From an uncultured Lachnospiraceae bacterium (GTDB lineage: Bacteria; Bacillota; Clostridia; Lachnospirales; Lachnospiraceae), in NCBI GenBank assembly GCA_934352055.1, contig CAKRJY010000004.1, positions 82,534 to 146,533 on the forward strand: 64,000 nt of DNA, in the 5' to 3' direction. The first letter of the stretch is position 1. The number at the start of each line of letters is the position of its first letter. Below, in pieces: positions 8,332 to 16,840 of this stretch. The notes beneath the pieces were generated by a model that saw nothing but the letters and a program-made list of their open reading frames with translations, was not told the DNA's origin and searched no databases. The position numbers and the translations under genes were made by a program.

Positions 8332-9126
8332 TCAACCACCAATCTGACAATGTAGTGATGTATTTTTTTCAATCATTTCCTGGAATGCTTTCATCTGCTC
8401 ATTGGAAGGTTTTTCGGTATTTCCCATAGGATAATCTCTGTTTAATCCCTCGTATTTACCCTCGCCAAAATTATGATATGGCAGAATATGAATCTGTCTC
8501 ACACCTGGCAAAGTCTCTGCAAATTTTGCAATCGCAAGCAGTTCTTCATCCGTAGCATTAAACCCTGGAATCACAGGAACTCGAATAATGAGTTCTGTCT
8601 GTCCACTATGCGCTACACGAACTGCATTTTCCAACATTCTGATGTTATCATGTCCTGTAAATTCTTTATGCTTCTGCGGATCCATATGCTTGATGTCCAT
8701 CAAATACAAATCCAGATATGGAAGTAATGTCTCGATCACTTCATATTTTGCATAAGCCATACTTTCAATCGCTGTTGATATTCCCAAATCTTTTGCCGCT
8801 TTTAAAAGACCTACGGAAAACTCTGGCTGCAGTGTACACTCACCACCCGAAAGGGTAAGTCCACCATTTGACTGTAAATAGTAAGGCATATCCTTCTCAA
8901 CTGTTTCCATAACCTCTGCCACAGTCACATCCTTACCCATTACTTTTGGTTTTCCATTGATTACCATCGTTTCCACATCAAACGATTGCGATTCCGGATT
9001 ACAACACCACTTGCATCTTAATGCACATCCTTTTAAGAAAACTATGGTTCTAATTCCAGGACCATCATGTATGGAATATCTCTGAATATCAAAAATCCTA
9101 CCGGATGTATTCAAATATTCTTTCAT
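8332..9126 (-). CDS. Glycyl-radical enzyme activating protein (radical SAM) for the diol dehydratase
   Basis: Installs the glycyl radical on the adjacent dehydratase. The radical-SAM cluster motif GCALRCKWC (CxxxCxxC) is at about residues 32-40, after the activase signature SIHDGPGIRTIVFLKG. GGLTLSGGECTLQPEF (GGE motif) and HILPYHNFGEGKYE follow. At 264 residues it goes directly from the SAM cluster to VETMVINGKPKVMG, without the 8-Cys ferredoxin insert seen in most activases of this kind, so it is PflA-sized. The start at 9126 (AGGAAGG upstream) leaves a 16-bp gap to the dehydratase; the earlier codon at 9183 would overlap it. Confidence 0.93.
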   Translation of the reverse strand: MKEYLNTSGRIFDIQRYSIHDGPGIRTIVFLKGCALRCKWCCNPESQSFDVETMVINGKPKVMGKDVTVAEVMETVEKDMPYYLQSNGGLTLSGGECTLQPEFSVGLLKAAKDLGISTAIESMAYAKYEVIETLLPYLDLYLMDIKHMDPQKHKEFTGHDNIRMLENAVRVAHSGQTELIIRVPVIPGFNATDEELLAIAKFAETLPGVRQIHILPYHNFGEGKYEGLNRDYPMGNTEKPSNEQMKAFQEMIEKNTSLHCQIGG

Positions 9127-9142
9127 AAGATACGTTTCCTTC

Positions 9143-11674
9143 CTATCGATTATCAGCCTGCTCTGTTCTTCTAATGATATCATCCTGTAATGATTTGGAT
9201 AATGTCGTAAATAAAGCAGAATATCCAGCTACTCTTACAATCAATCCACTGTATTTTTCAGGATGTGCCTGTGCATCTAAAAGTGTCGCCCTATCAACAA
9301 CATTAAACTGCATGTGCATACCCTGCTGATCGAAGTAACCACGAATCAGGGAAATAAAGCTTTCCAATCCCTTTTCACCAGCCATAGCCGTTGGGTGCAT
9401 CTTCATGTTGAAGAGCGTACCATTACTTGCAATCATATGATCTAATTTTGCAACGGAATTACAAGAAGCTGTAGGGCCACTGATATCAAAGCCAGATGTA
9501 GGTCCTACACCATCTGCTACTGGTGTGTGTGCCAGTCTTCCATCTGGAGTAGCTCCTGTCTGTGCTCCCAATGGAACATTTGCTGATACCGGATAAAGTC
9601 CAGCCTGATACATACCGCCTCTCGGATTCTTATATGTTTCTAACGGTTTCGTGTAGAAATATGCTGCCTCTCTGGCAATCTCATCTACCTCGTCAATATC
9701 ATTTCCATACTTTGGAAGTTCCAGAATCATCTCATGAATTTCTTCATAACGTTTCTTGACATCTTCTGGCAATTCCATTTCTAATACCTGTTTAATGGTA
9801 TTCGCTATCACATCTTCGCCCACTTCCTGACCGGCATCCTGCAAACCTTTTGCAACACGCACTGCAATATCGCCAGCCGTAATGGCATCCAAACCTTTAC
9901 CATAGTTCATTTCAAGCGCTTTTTTCAGCTCACCCATGGTAATACGTTTTTCTTCAAATACTAATTTTTTGATGGTATATAACGAATCTGCAACATTGGC
10001 TATACCAAATCCCTGTGGACCGGTAAAGTTGTAGATTGCTCCACCTTCCTGTGCACTCTTACCTCTCTTAATACAATCATCCACCAGGCATGACTCAAAC
10101 GGTAATGGTGCAAGCTGCGCATGTGCATAGTCTATGGCATTATCCGCATTTACAAGCAATTCGATGTTGTATAACATCTGTTTTCTATATGCTTCCATAA
10201 ATTCTTCAAATGATTGGAAGCTCTCCACATCCCCTGTCTGGATACTTGCAAGTTCTCCATTGTCATAACCATTTGAAAATACCATTTCCAATGGACGACA
10301 CATGTTAAAGAATGCTGCATCATGCCAGCCATCTGTCTTGCCCGGAACCTGTGGTTCTACACAACCAATAATATTATAATTTCTAGCCTCCTCCATCGTT
10401 GCTCCACGATGTACAAGTGCAGGAATAATCACTTCATCATTGTAGTATGCAGGTAAACCAATACCTGTTCTCGTCAATTCTGCCGCACGCATCAAAAGTG
10501 CTTTCGACGAACCATGCCATACACGAATGGATAATGATGGCATTGGTAAAAATACATGTTCGCTGGCAGTAATACACATGAAAGAAAGATCATTTGTAGC
10601 ATCTCTGCCCTCGACGGTCTGTCCACCAACAATCAAGTTCTGGAATAAAGAATATCCGGCAAATCCTTCCGCACTTGCTGCATCACGACATTTATTCAGA
10701 TCGTTTAATTTTACCCAGATACAGTCGATCAATTCCTGTGCATACTCGCGTGTGATCTTGCCTGTATGAATGTCCTTCTCGTAGAAGGGATACATATACT
10801 GGTCAAAACGTCCAGGTGAAATAGAATGTCCACTGGACTCAATCTGCAATACCTGCTGAATAAACCAGAACGATTGGCATGCTTCCTGGAAGCTTTCTGC
10901 CGGAAATTCCGGTACTTTTCTACAGATTTCAGAGATTTCTAACAGTTCTTGTCTTCTCTTTGCATCTGTTTCTTTTGCTGCCATTTCTTCTGCTAATACA
11001 GCATAACGGTTTGCATAAGTAATGACCGCATCACATGAAATAATGATGGATTCTAAGAAACGCATCTTGGTAGAATAATCAGCATCCCCAAAATGACATG
11101 TCTCCATTTCTTTTCTAACCTTTTCTTTCACACCATTTAAACCAATCGTCAAAACCGTATCGTATTGAACGGTCACGTGACCAACACCATTATAAAAATA
11201 GTTACCCGGCGTAAAGAAATTATGTTTCATTGCACGAAGTGTTTCCGGTGCCATATAAGAAGTGGCAAGTTCACTCGTCGTTTTTCCTTTCCAATAAGCA
11301 TCTGCCGCCAATAATCTTTTTTTCGTCTCATCAGAAATATAGAATGGATCGGCACTTCGTGTTTCTACTGTCTCAAATTCTGCCTCTAACCACTCATATG
11401 AGAATTCAGGATATGTCTGACATCCTCTAGGCGCAATTGTTGTGCTTCCGACAATCAGTTCCTCTGGTCGGATGATAATCGGAAGATGCTTTAATATATG
11501 ATAAAATGCATGAGCCTTACGCATAACTACAGGCTGACCTTCTGTTGCTTTATATGATTCTGTAATCAGCTCTGCTCTGGAAGCCTCAATTTCAGGCATC
11601 TTTGCATACAGATGATCTACTAGTCTTTTTATACGATCTGCCTTTGCAATCGGTGTACTATCATATCTACCCAT
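9143..11674 (-). CDS. B12-independent 1,2-propanediol dehydratase (glycyl radical enzyme)
   Basis: Dehydrates (S)-1,2-propanediol to propionaldehyde inside the microcompartment without cobalamin. The 843-residue protein has the catalytic thiyl cysteine and general base in NIIGCVEPQ (Cys438, Glu440), the substrate-pocket motifs FYNGVGHVTVQYD (about 160) and SSGHSISPGRFDQYMYP (about 280), GKTDGWHD (about 444), and the glycyl loop RVAGYSALF with Gly817. These are the diol-dehydratase versions; choline lyase and pyruvate formate-lyase differ at these sites. The N-terminus starts close to the catalytic fold, so I see no clear targeting extension. DeoR is 37 bp upstream and the activase 16 bp downstream. 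Confidence 0.95.
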   Translation of the reverse strand: MGRYDSTPIAKADRIKRLVDHLYAKMPEIEASRAELITESYKATEGQPVVMRKAHAFYHILKHLPIIIRPEELIVGSTTIAPRGCQTYPEFSYEWLEAEFETVETRSADPFYISDETKKRLLAADAYWKGKTTSELATSYMAPETLRAMKHNFFTPGNYFYNGVGHVTVQYDTVLTIGLNGVKEKVRKEMETCHFGDADYSTKMRFLESIIISCDAVITYANRYAVLAEEMAAKETDAKRRQELLEISEICRKVPEFPAESFQEACQSFWFIQQVLQIESSGHSISPGRFDQYMYPFYEKDIHTGKITREYAQELIDCIWVKLNDLNKCRDAASAEGFAGYSLFQNLIVGGQTVEGRDATNDLSFMCITASEHVFLPMPSLSIRVWHGSSKALLMRAAELTRTGIGLPAYYNDEVIIPALVHRGATMEEARNYNIIGCVEPQVPGKTDGWHDAAFFNMCRPLEMVFSNGYDNGELASIQTGDVESFQSFEEFMEAYRKQMLYNIELLVNADNAIDYAHAQLAPLPFESCLVDDCIKRGKSAQEGGAIYNFTGPQGFGIANVADSLYTIKKLVFEEKRITMGELKKALEMNYGKGLDAITAGDIAVRVAKGLQDAGQEVGEDVIANTIKQVLEMELPEDVKKRYEEIHEMILELPKYGNDIDEVDEIAREAAYFYTKPLETYKNPRGGMYQAGLYPVSANVPLGAQTGATPDGRLAHTPVADGVGPTSGFDISGPTASCNSVAKLDHMIASNGTLFNMKMHPTAMAGEKGLESFISLIRGYFDQQGMHMQFNVVDRATLLDAQAHPEKYSGLIVRVAGYSALFTTLSKSLQDDIIRRTEQADNR

Positions 11675-11711
11675 CCCGTCACATTCCTTTCTCGCTAGTT
11701 ATCAATTAACT

Positions 11712-12494
11712 CTAGTTGTTTTCATTCGTTTCCTCTGGATATATACATTGAACCCCATTTTTTTCAAATGCATCCATCCATCGTTGCTCTGGCTTTTGAT
11801 CCGTCACTACCACATCTAACCTGGAAAGCGGACAAGTTTTAGAAAAAGCAACGCGATCAAACTTTGAAGAATCTACTGTCAGGTATACCTTTTTTGCAGA
11901 CTGTATCATGCTTTGTTTGATACTGCTCGCTTCATCATTGCCTTCCGTAACGCCCTTTTCAATATCCAATCCCTTACATGATAAAAACACTTTATCTGCA
12001 TTGTACATTTGAATACTTTCCGCAGCTCTTATGCCAAGGAATGACATCGAACCTGCTTTCAAAGAGCCCCCTGTCGAGATAATGTCCCACTCGGTAATAT
12101 CGGATAACTCTAATAAATTCTCTATGGAATTGGTAATCACTGTAAGATGCTGCTTATTTTTGATATTCTTAGCAATAAATACTGCGGTTGTCGATGCATC
12201 CAAAAATATGTGATCTCCATCCTGTATCTCATGGCTGATCAAATCTGCAATTTTTTGCTTCCCTACAGAATTTGACTTCCATCTGACATTAAACGGTAAA
12301 TCGATGCTGCCAATCTCATTGATAACAGCGCCACCGTAACTTTTGATTACATGACCCTCATCTGCCAGTTTTTCCAAATCTCTACGAATTGTTTCTTCCG
12401 AAACATGAAACTGCTTGCTTAATTCACTTACTATAACTTTTTTATCTTTGTGAACTTGTTCCAGAATCTGTTTTCGTCTTTCTACTGCAAGCAT
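11712..12494 (-). CDS. DeoR-family transcriptional regulator
   Basis: A 260-residue regulator. Residues 1-55 are a DeoR winged HTH (VSELSKQFHVSEETIRRDLEKLADEG). The C-terminal part is the sugar-isomerase-like DeoR sensor domain with DGDHIFLDASTTAVFIAKNI and STGGSLKAGSMSFLG. It is embedded in the microcompartment operon between pduT and the dehydratase, and probably controls that operon in response to a phosphorylated sugar such as fuculose-1-phosphate (inference from family and place). A candidate target is the CAACAC direct repeat overlapping the operon promoter at 21708-21723. GAGGG precedes the start. Confidence 0.88.
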   Translation of the reverse strand: MLAVERRKQILEQVHKDKKVIVSELSKQFHVSEETIRRDLEKLADEGHVIKSYGGAVINEIGSIDLPFNVRWKSNSVGKQKIADLISHEIQDGDHIFLDASTTAVFIAKNIKNKQHLTVITNSIENLLELSDITEWDIISTGGSLKAGSMSFLGIRAAESIQMYNADKVFLSCKGLDIEKGVTEGNDEASSIKQSMIQSAKKVYLTVDSSKFDRVAFSKTCPLSRLDVVVTDQKPEQRWMDAFEKNGVQCIYPEETNENN

Positions 12495-12521
12495 ATATTA
12501 CCCTCTTTTATATTTGTTGTA

Positions 12522-13070
12522 TTACATGATGTATTTCATAAGTTTATCAGAAGGACGCGCAATGACAGAACTATCAAGGAACATTCCTCTGTCACCTGCT
12601 TCTGCCTTTGCATGATCGATGGCAGCCTGTACAGCGGATACGCTTCCTGTAATCGTCATATAACTCTTTCCACACATTCCTTTTGCCAAGCGCAGCTCAA
12701 TCAAATCAACAATTGCTGTTTTTGCTGCTAAGTCTGCAGCTACAATCAATGCAGCCACATCATAGGTCTCTAAGATACCCAAAGCATCTATTTTCTCTGG
12801 CTGTGCTGTACCATAAATTGCTGGGAAAATAGACTCATGAGGATTTCCCAATACAAAGGTATCCATCACTTTTTCAGCATATTTACTTGCAGCCACATCA
12901 ACAGATGCCCGCACTGTACTTAACTCACCCGTTACAAGGATAACGAATTTTCCCGGACAAGTTACTTCTGCCTGTAAAATTTCCACATCAGCTGCCTTTG
13001 CCATCTCATCAGCTGCTTTAAAACCGGTAGATACCGTTGTGCATTCTACCATACCAATTGCTTTGGCCAT
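12522..13070 (-). CDS. pduT: Microcompartment shell protein, tandem BMC-T (PduT-like, Fe-S pore)
   Basis: 182 residues with two tandem BMC domains (about 4-85 and 96-180), forming a pseudohexameric trimer. Each has the family opening (AIGMVECTTVSTGFKAAD; ALGILETYDVAALIVAAD). Cys38 in AEVTCPGK is at the position of the pore cysteine that holds a [4Fe-4S] cluster in PduT, so an electron-conducting pore is likely. This fits the adjacent PduS-like flavo-FeS protein 30 bp upstream in the transcript, its known electron-transfer partner. Confidence 0.9.
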   Translation of the reverse strand: MAKAIGMVECTTVSTGFKAADEMAKAADVEILQAEVTCPGKFVILVTGELSTVRASVDVAASKYAEKVMDTFVLGNPHESIFPAIYGTAQPEKIDALGILETYDVAALIVAADLAAKTAIVDLIELRLAKGMCGKSYMTITGSVSAVQAAIDHAKAEAGDRGMFLDSSVIARPSDKLMKYIM

Positions 13071-13100
13071 AATTATTTTCCTCTCTTTTTACGGAATATC

Positions 13101-14426
13101 TTACTTACCTTTTACTACCACTTCTTTGTCACTGACTTTCTGAACCACACCATCAATGGAACAATGAATTGCTACACTCAGTCCATCTTTTGGTTCTCCG
13201 ATCAGCTGACCTTTCTTCACCGTAGCACCTACACTTACGATTGGTGTTGCCGGTGCTCCGATGTGCTGGCTCATTGGAATCTTAACCAGCTTTGTTGTCG
13301 GCGTTGTATCCTCAAATGGTGCTGGCTTATCGTATTTTGTCAAATCCAATCTTGCTGCCAATCTATGTACCGGTAACTTTCTCAGTTCCCGATCTTCTAA
13401 CACTGGAGCCGGATCTACTTTTTCTACTTTGATGCCAGCAGCTCTTAAGCCACCTTTGAATGCCTGAATAATGGATTTTGGTGATAATCCCTGCGGACAT
13501 GCATATTTTTCACATATTCCGCATCCACTACAGTAGGCTGTATTCACAAATACACTCATGTCACTTGTATCATGGTTTGCAACTGCTCTCATCACCTTAT
13601 GTGGTTCGATTGGATGTCCAAGTGCGTGTCTTGAACACATATCTGTACATGTTCTGCACTGACAGCAGGAAGAAGATGCCCTCTTCTTTTCAATTTCCAG
13701 ATTTTTATCCATTCTCACAACAACATGATGATCTTTTGGCAAAATAATAATTGCGTTTGTTGTCTTGGTGATGACTGTGTTTTCTGTTCCAAGACGTCCC
13801 ATCATTGGACCACCCATAACATATACCGGGTCTTCTACTGTCACTTTACCGGCAAGCGAAATTGCCTCTTTTACTGTTGTTCCCAGTGGAACACGTACCG
13901 TAAGTGGATGATCAATTTCTCCAACAATGGATACTAATTTATTTGTCACTGGTATATCAAGATGTACTGCTCTGTACAAGTTGTACATGGTCTCTACATT
14001 ATATACCACAACATTCTCATCTATCGGAAGTCCACCCGGCTGAATGACACGCCCTGTGGCTTCATAAATCAAAACTACTTCATCCCCCATTGGATATGCC
14101 GGCTTAAGCGCACAAATCCTTACCTTAGGGAAATCTCCAAGCACTTCTTCTACTGCTTTGATTGTAGTTACATATTCACTTTTAATTCCTATAACTGCTT
14201 CTTTTGCTCCAAAGCTTTCTCGTACTTCATCCAACATCTGGATGATTTCTTCCGTATGAGTAGCCAGCAACTGTCTATGAAGTTTTAATAATGGCTCGCA
14301 TTCTACGCAGTTTAGAATGACTGTGTCCGCCTTGTCTGTCATTTTAGCATAAGCTGGGAAGCCAGCACCGCCGGCTCCCACTATGCCATTATTTCTTGCA
14401 ATATTTTTCAGTTCATCGATCAGCAT
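13101..14426 (-). CDS. pduS: PduS-like RnfC-related electron-transfer flavo-FeS protein
   Basis: A 441-residue protein proposed to recycle cofactor electrons in the microcompartment through PduT. An RnfC-type glycine loop GIVGAGGAGFPAYAKM is at residues 15-30, and the FMN/NADH-binding region follows (GDEVVLIYEATGR, about 112-124). Two 4Fe-4S motifs are seen: CCQCRTCTDMC near residue 255 and CSGCGICEKYACP near 300, and the C-terminus is a barrel-sandwich SLBB-like/biotinyl-like domain (PIVSVGATVKKGQLIGEP). The start lies 2 bp after the pduN stop. In a B12-free pathway the role is not cobalamin reduction but NADH or electron recycling (inference). Confidence 0.9.
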   Translation of the reverse strand: MLIDELKNIARNNGIVGAGGAGFPAYAKMTDKADTVILNCVECEPLLKLHRQLLATHTEEIIQMLDEVRESFGAKEAVIGIKSEYVTTIKAVEEVLGDFPKVRICALKPAYPMGDEVVLIYEATGRVIQPGGLPIDENVVVYNVETMYNLYRAVHLDIPVTNKLVSIVGEIDHPLTVRVPLGTTVKEAISLAGKVTVEDPVYVMGGPMMGRLGTENTVITKTTNAIIILPKDHHVVVRMDKNLEIEKKRASSSCCQCRTCTDMCSRHALGHPIEPHKVMRAVANHDTSDMSVFVNTAYCSGCGICEKYACPQGLSPKSIIQAFKGGLRAAGIKVEKVDPAPVLEDRELRKLPVHRLAARLDLTKYDKPAPFEDTTPTTKLVKIPMSQHIGAPATPIVSVGATVKKGQLIGEPKDGLSVAIHCSIDGVVQKVSDKEVVVKGK

Positions 14427-14428
14427 AC

Positions 14429-14698
14429 TTATTTACTCCAATCCTGTCCTTCATCAATGATTCCAACAATAGCTGCATCTATTGGCGCATCTGCCATATC
14501 GCAACCGATTCTAGCTGCGCTGCCCTGTGCAACCAACACATACTCGCCTATTCCAGCACCAATGACATCTATTGCAACCAGGCGACTGCCAGTACTTCTC
14601 ATATCTTCTACTGGTTCAACAATCATAAACTTGTTGCCAACTAGTTTTTCATTTTTTCTCGTAGAAAATAAACTTCCTACAACTTTTCCAATTATCAT
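14429..14698 (-). CDS. pduN: Microcompartment vertex protein BMC-P (EutN/CcmL/PduN family)
   Basis: An 89-residue pentamer-forming protein that caps the shell vertices. It opens MIIGKVVGSLFSTRKNEKLVG and carries VAIDVIGAGIGEYVLVAQGSAAR, the conserved strand-turn of EutN/CcmL proteins, then DAAIVGIID. Length and order of motifs are typical. It is the only vertex protein in the locus and therefore essential for closure. Confidence 0.95.
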   Translation of the reverse strand: MIIGKVVGSLFSTRKNEKLVGNKFMIVEPVEDMRSTGSRLVAIDVIGAGIGEYVLVAQGSAARIGCDMADAPIDAAIVGIIDEGQDWSK

Positions 14699-14739
14699 AA
14701 TAACTCTCCATCGAATTTATAACCGCATTCTGAGCTTTT

Positions 14740-15387
14740 TTAATATATGATTGTCGCTAAATCGTCCTGTTTTACCTGTGAAGCATTTGCTTCATCCGTA
14801 TCAATATGCATCTCCGTTGTAAATGATTCATCTACACGAATCTTTACTTGATCTAAAACTACACCTCTCTCATTGCCCACGCGTACAGAAACAAAATCAT
14901 TATCTTTTAATCCTGCTGCCGCTGCATCTTCCGGACACATATGAATGTGTCTTGCTGCTACGATACAACCTTCATCAAGATAAATAACTCCCTTCGGACC
15001 TACCAAAGCGATAGGAGCAGATCCAGCTGTGTCACCAGACTGTCTCACTGGAGCTTTGATTCCTAATGTACGAGCATCGGTTGCAGAAATTTCTACCTGG
15101 GATTTACTTCTTACAGGTCCTAAGATACGAACATTTTCAATTGCTCTTAGTTTTAAACCAACAATTGTACACTGTTCGTTGGATGCAAACTGTCCACCCA
15201 TCAACTCTTTTTTCTTTGTAAGATGATAACCTTTTCCAAATAGCTTTTCTACATCTTCCTGGGTCAAATGGATGTGTCTTGCAGATATTCCTACTGGTAC
15301 TTTGACAGCAGGCTTATTTGAATTGGCATTGTCCATTGCTTGCAATACCATTCTCGTAATTTCTTCTACATTATTATAAGAATTCAA
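14740..15387 (-). CDS. pduL: Phosphate propanoyltransferase PduL
   Basis: Converts propionyl-CoA to propionyl phosphate, recycling CoA in the microcompartment. The 215-residue protein has two PduL domains with the zinc-binding signatures VGISARHIHLT (about 32-42) and VAARHIHMCPEDA, plus a C-terminal TEMHIDTDEAN. Residues 1-20 (NNVEEITRMVLQAMDN) form an amphipathic helix followed by a polar linker, as in targeting peptides of encapsulated PduL. No acetate-kinase-type gene is in the window, so propionyl phosphate must be used elsewhere in the cell. Confidence 0.95.
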   Translation of the reverse strand: MNSYNNVEEITRMVLQAMDNANSNKPAVKVPVGISARHIHLTQEDVEKLFGKGYHLTKKKELMGGQFASNEQCTIVGLKLRAIENVRILGPVRSKSQVEISATDARTLGIKAPVRQSGDTAGSAPIALVGPKGVIYLDEGCIVAARHIHMCPEDAAAAGLKDNDFVSVRVGNERGVVLDQVKIRVDESFTTEMHIDTDEANASQVKQDDLATIIY

Positions 15388-15458
15388 GATTCACACCCTC
15401 CCTTATGTAACAGTCACACAGCCGGGATTTTCTCCCACTGTGTGACGTTCAGATATTA

Positions 15459-15737
15459 CTATTTAACTGCTGGCAAAATCATTTCTACATCGCCGTGTGG
15501 TCTTGGGATTACGTGTGTAGCTACTAATTCACCTAATGTTCCTGCACTGCTTGCACCAGCTTCTACAGCTGATTTAACAGCTCCTACGTCTCCACGTACC
15601 ATAACTGTTACTAATCCAGAACCGATCTTTTCCGTTCCAACTAAAGTTACGTTTGCAGCCTTGCACATTGCGTCTGCTGCTTCGATTGCTGCTACTAAAC
15701 CTCTGGTTTCAACCATTCCTAATGCTTCTAATGCCAT
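15459..15737 (-). CDS. Hexameric microcompartment shell protein BMC-H (PduA/PduJ-like), copy 1
   Basis: A 92-residue single-BMC-domain protein: [20 protein letters not shown] at the N-terminus, [19 protein letters not shown] in the middle, and the C-terminal [15 protein letters not shown] typical of major facet hexamers. The frame is open to 15863 but ACAGGAGGAAAC lies before the ATG at 15737. It is nearly identical to the 93-residue copy at 16146-16427, differing in about a dozen positions, with long matching DNA stretches. Confidence 0.95.
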   Translation of the reverse strand: MALEALGMVETRGLVAAIEAADAMCKAANVTLVGTEKIGSGLVTVMVRGDVGAVKSAVEAGASSAGTLGELVATHVIPRPHGDVEMILPAVK

Positions 15738-15762
15738 AATTGTTTCCTCCTGTTTTTGAAAT

Positions 15763-16119
15763 TTATTTGTCTTCTGGAACAAAATCCGGTGGGTCCTGTC
15801 CGAGCATTTTTGAATCGGACGAAGGCTCCGGTTTACCTTTAAAACGACTGGCTGATAACTCAACCATCTTGACGATTTCAGGATGTGGATTTGGAAGTAC
15901 GCCTACCGATACAGGCTTTTTGATTGCATTTGCACTTGCTGCCTCGATCGACTGTCTTACAGCCTCCACTTCTCCCTCTATTACCAATGTAACTAATCTT
16001 CCGCCTAGTTTACGTTCCCAAGTGGCTAGTGATACATCTGCCGCTTTACACATGATGTCCAGTGCATCCATTGCTGCTACAACACCTGTGATTTCCATGA
16101 ATCCATATGCATTACCCAT
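15763..16119 (-). CDS. BMC-H shell protein with C-terminal extension
   Basis: 118 residues. The BMC domain (about 3-85: [50 protein letters not shown]) is followed by a ~30-residue polar, proline-rich tail ([23 protein letters not shown], only landmarks given). Such tails occur in minor shell proteins of the PduK type, although no Fe-S cysteines are seen here. It lies between the two near-identical major hexamer genes. AAGGAGAAGC is just upstream. Confidence 0.9.
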   Translation of the reverse strand: MGNAYGFMEITGVVAAMDALDIMCKAADVSLATWERKLGGRLVTLVIEGEVEAVRQSIEAASANAIKKPVSVGVLPNPHPEIVKMVELSASRFKGKPEPSSDSKMLGQDPPDFVPEDK

Positions 16120-16145
16120 GCCGCTTCTCCTTTAAACTATTTCGA

Positions 16146-16427
16146 TTAGCCCTTGAATTTTGGAAGGATCTTCTCTACGTCGTTATGAGGTCTTGGAATT
16201 ACGTGTGTAGCTACTAATTCACCAAGCTTGCTAGCTGCTGAAGTTCCAGCTTCTACTGCTGCCTTAACAGCTCCTACGTCTCCACGTACCATAACGGTTA
16301 CTAATCCAGAACCAATCTTTTCTGTACCAACTAATGCTACCTCAGCTGCCTTTGTCATTGCATCAGCTGCCTCGATTGCTGCTGTAAGTCCTCTTGTTTC
16401 AACCATTCCTAATGCTTCCTGTGCCAT
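16146..16427 (-). CDS. Hexameric microcompartment shell protein BMC-H (PduA/PduJ-like), copy 2
   Basis: 93 residues, a single BMC domain beginning [14 protein letters not shown], with [19 protein letters not shown] and [15 protein letters not shown]. It is a near-duplicate of the protein at 15459-15737 and probably the other main facet tile. Differences cluster at the first residues and at the outer helix ([12 protein letters not shown] versus [12 protein letters not shown]). Confidence 0.95.
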   Translation of the reverse strand: MAQEALGMVETRGLTAAIEAADAMTKAAEVALVGTEKIGSGLVTVMVRGDVGAVKAAVEAGTSAASKLGELVATHVIPRPHNDVEKILPKFKG

Positions 16428-16480
16428 TATTGTAATCCTCCTTAAGATTTATCTCTTATTAATATAATTTAATTGTTTCA

Positions 16481-16819
16481 CTAATTTTTATCAAGTGCGC
16501 TGACCGTCAACATTTTTTCTGTGTCCGTTGTAGGTCTTGGAATAATATGCTTCGATACAATACCGGTGTGCGCTGCTGCCACTTCTTCTGCTGCACGCAT
16601 GGCTTCTTCCACATCGGCGATACTGCCTCTAAATTTAACAGTGACCAAAAGTGGTACCGGTAAAGCATCTGCATTTCCTGGCTTGTTCTTATCAAACACC
16701 TGAAGGTGTACATTAGCTGCTTTACAGCCGGCATCCGCCGCAAGGAAAGCACACACAAGCCCAAATACCTCTAACAAACCTACCGCTTCTTGATTGTCAC
16801 GTGTTGTCAGATTTTCCAT
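16481..16819 (-). CDS. Divergent BMC-H shell protein
   Basis: 112 residues with one BMC domain. It starts with a short polar extension (MENLTTRDNQE) before AVGLLEVFGLVCAFLAADAGCKAANVHL. It has an insertion in the strand that precedes the central sheet (DKNKPGNADALPVP) and ends HIIPRPTTDTEKML. The insertion and the altered central region suggest a pore differing from the PduA-like copies. It is the first shell gene after the alcohol dehydrogenase in the transcript. Confidence 0.9.
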   Translation of the reverse strand: MENLTTRDNQEAVGLLEVFGLVCAFLAADAGCKAANVHLQVFDKNKPGNADALPVPLLVTVKFRGSIADVEEAMRAAEEVAAAHTGIVSKHIIPRPTTDTEKMLTVSALDKN

Positions 16820-16840
16820 GATCTATCCTTTCCGAATACC

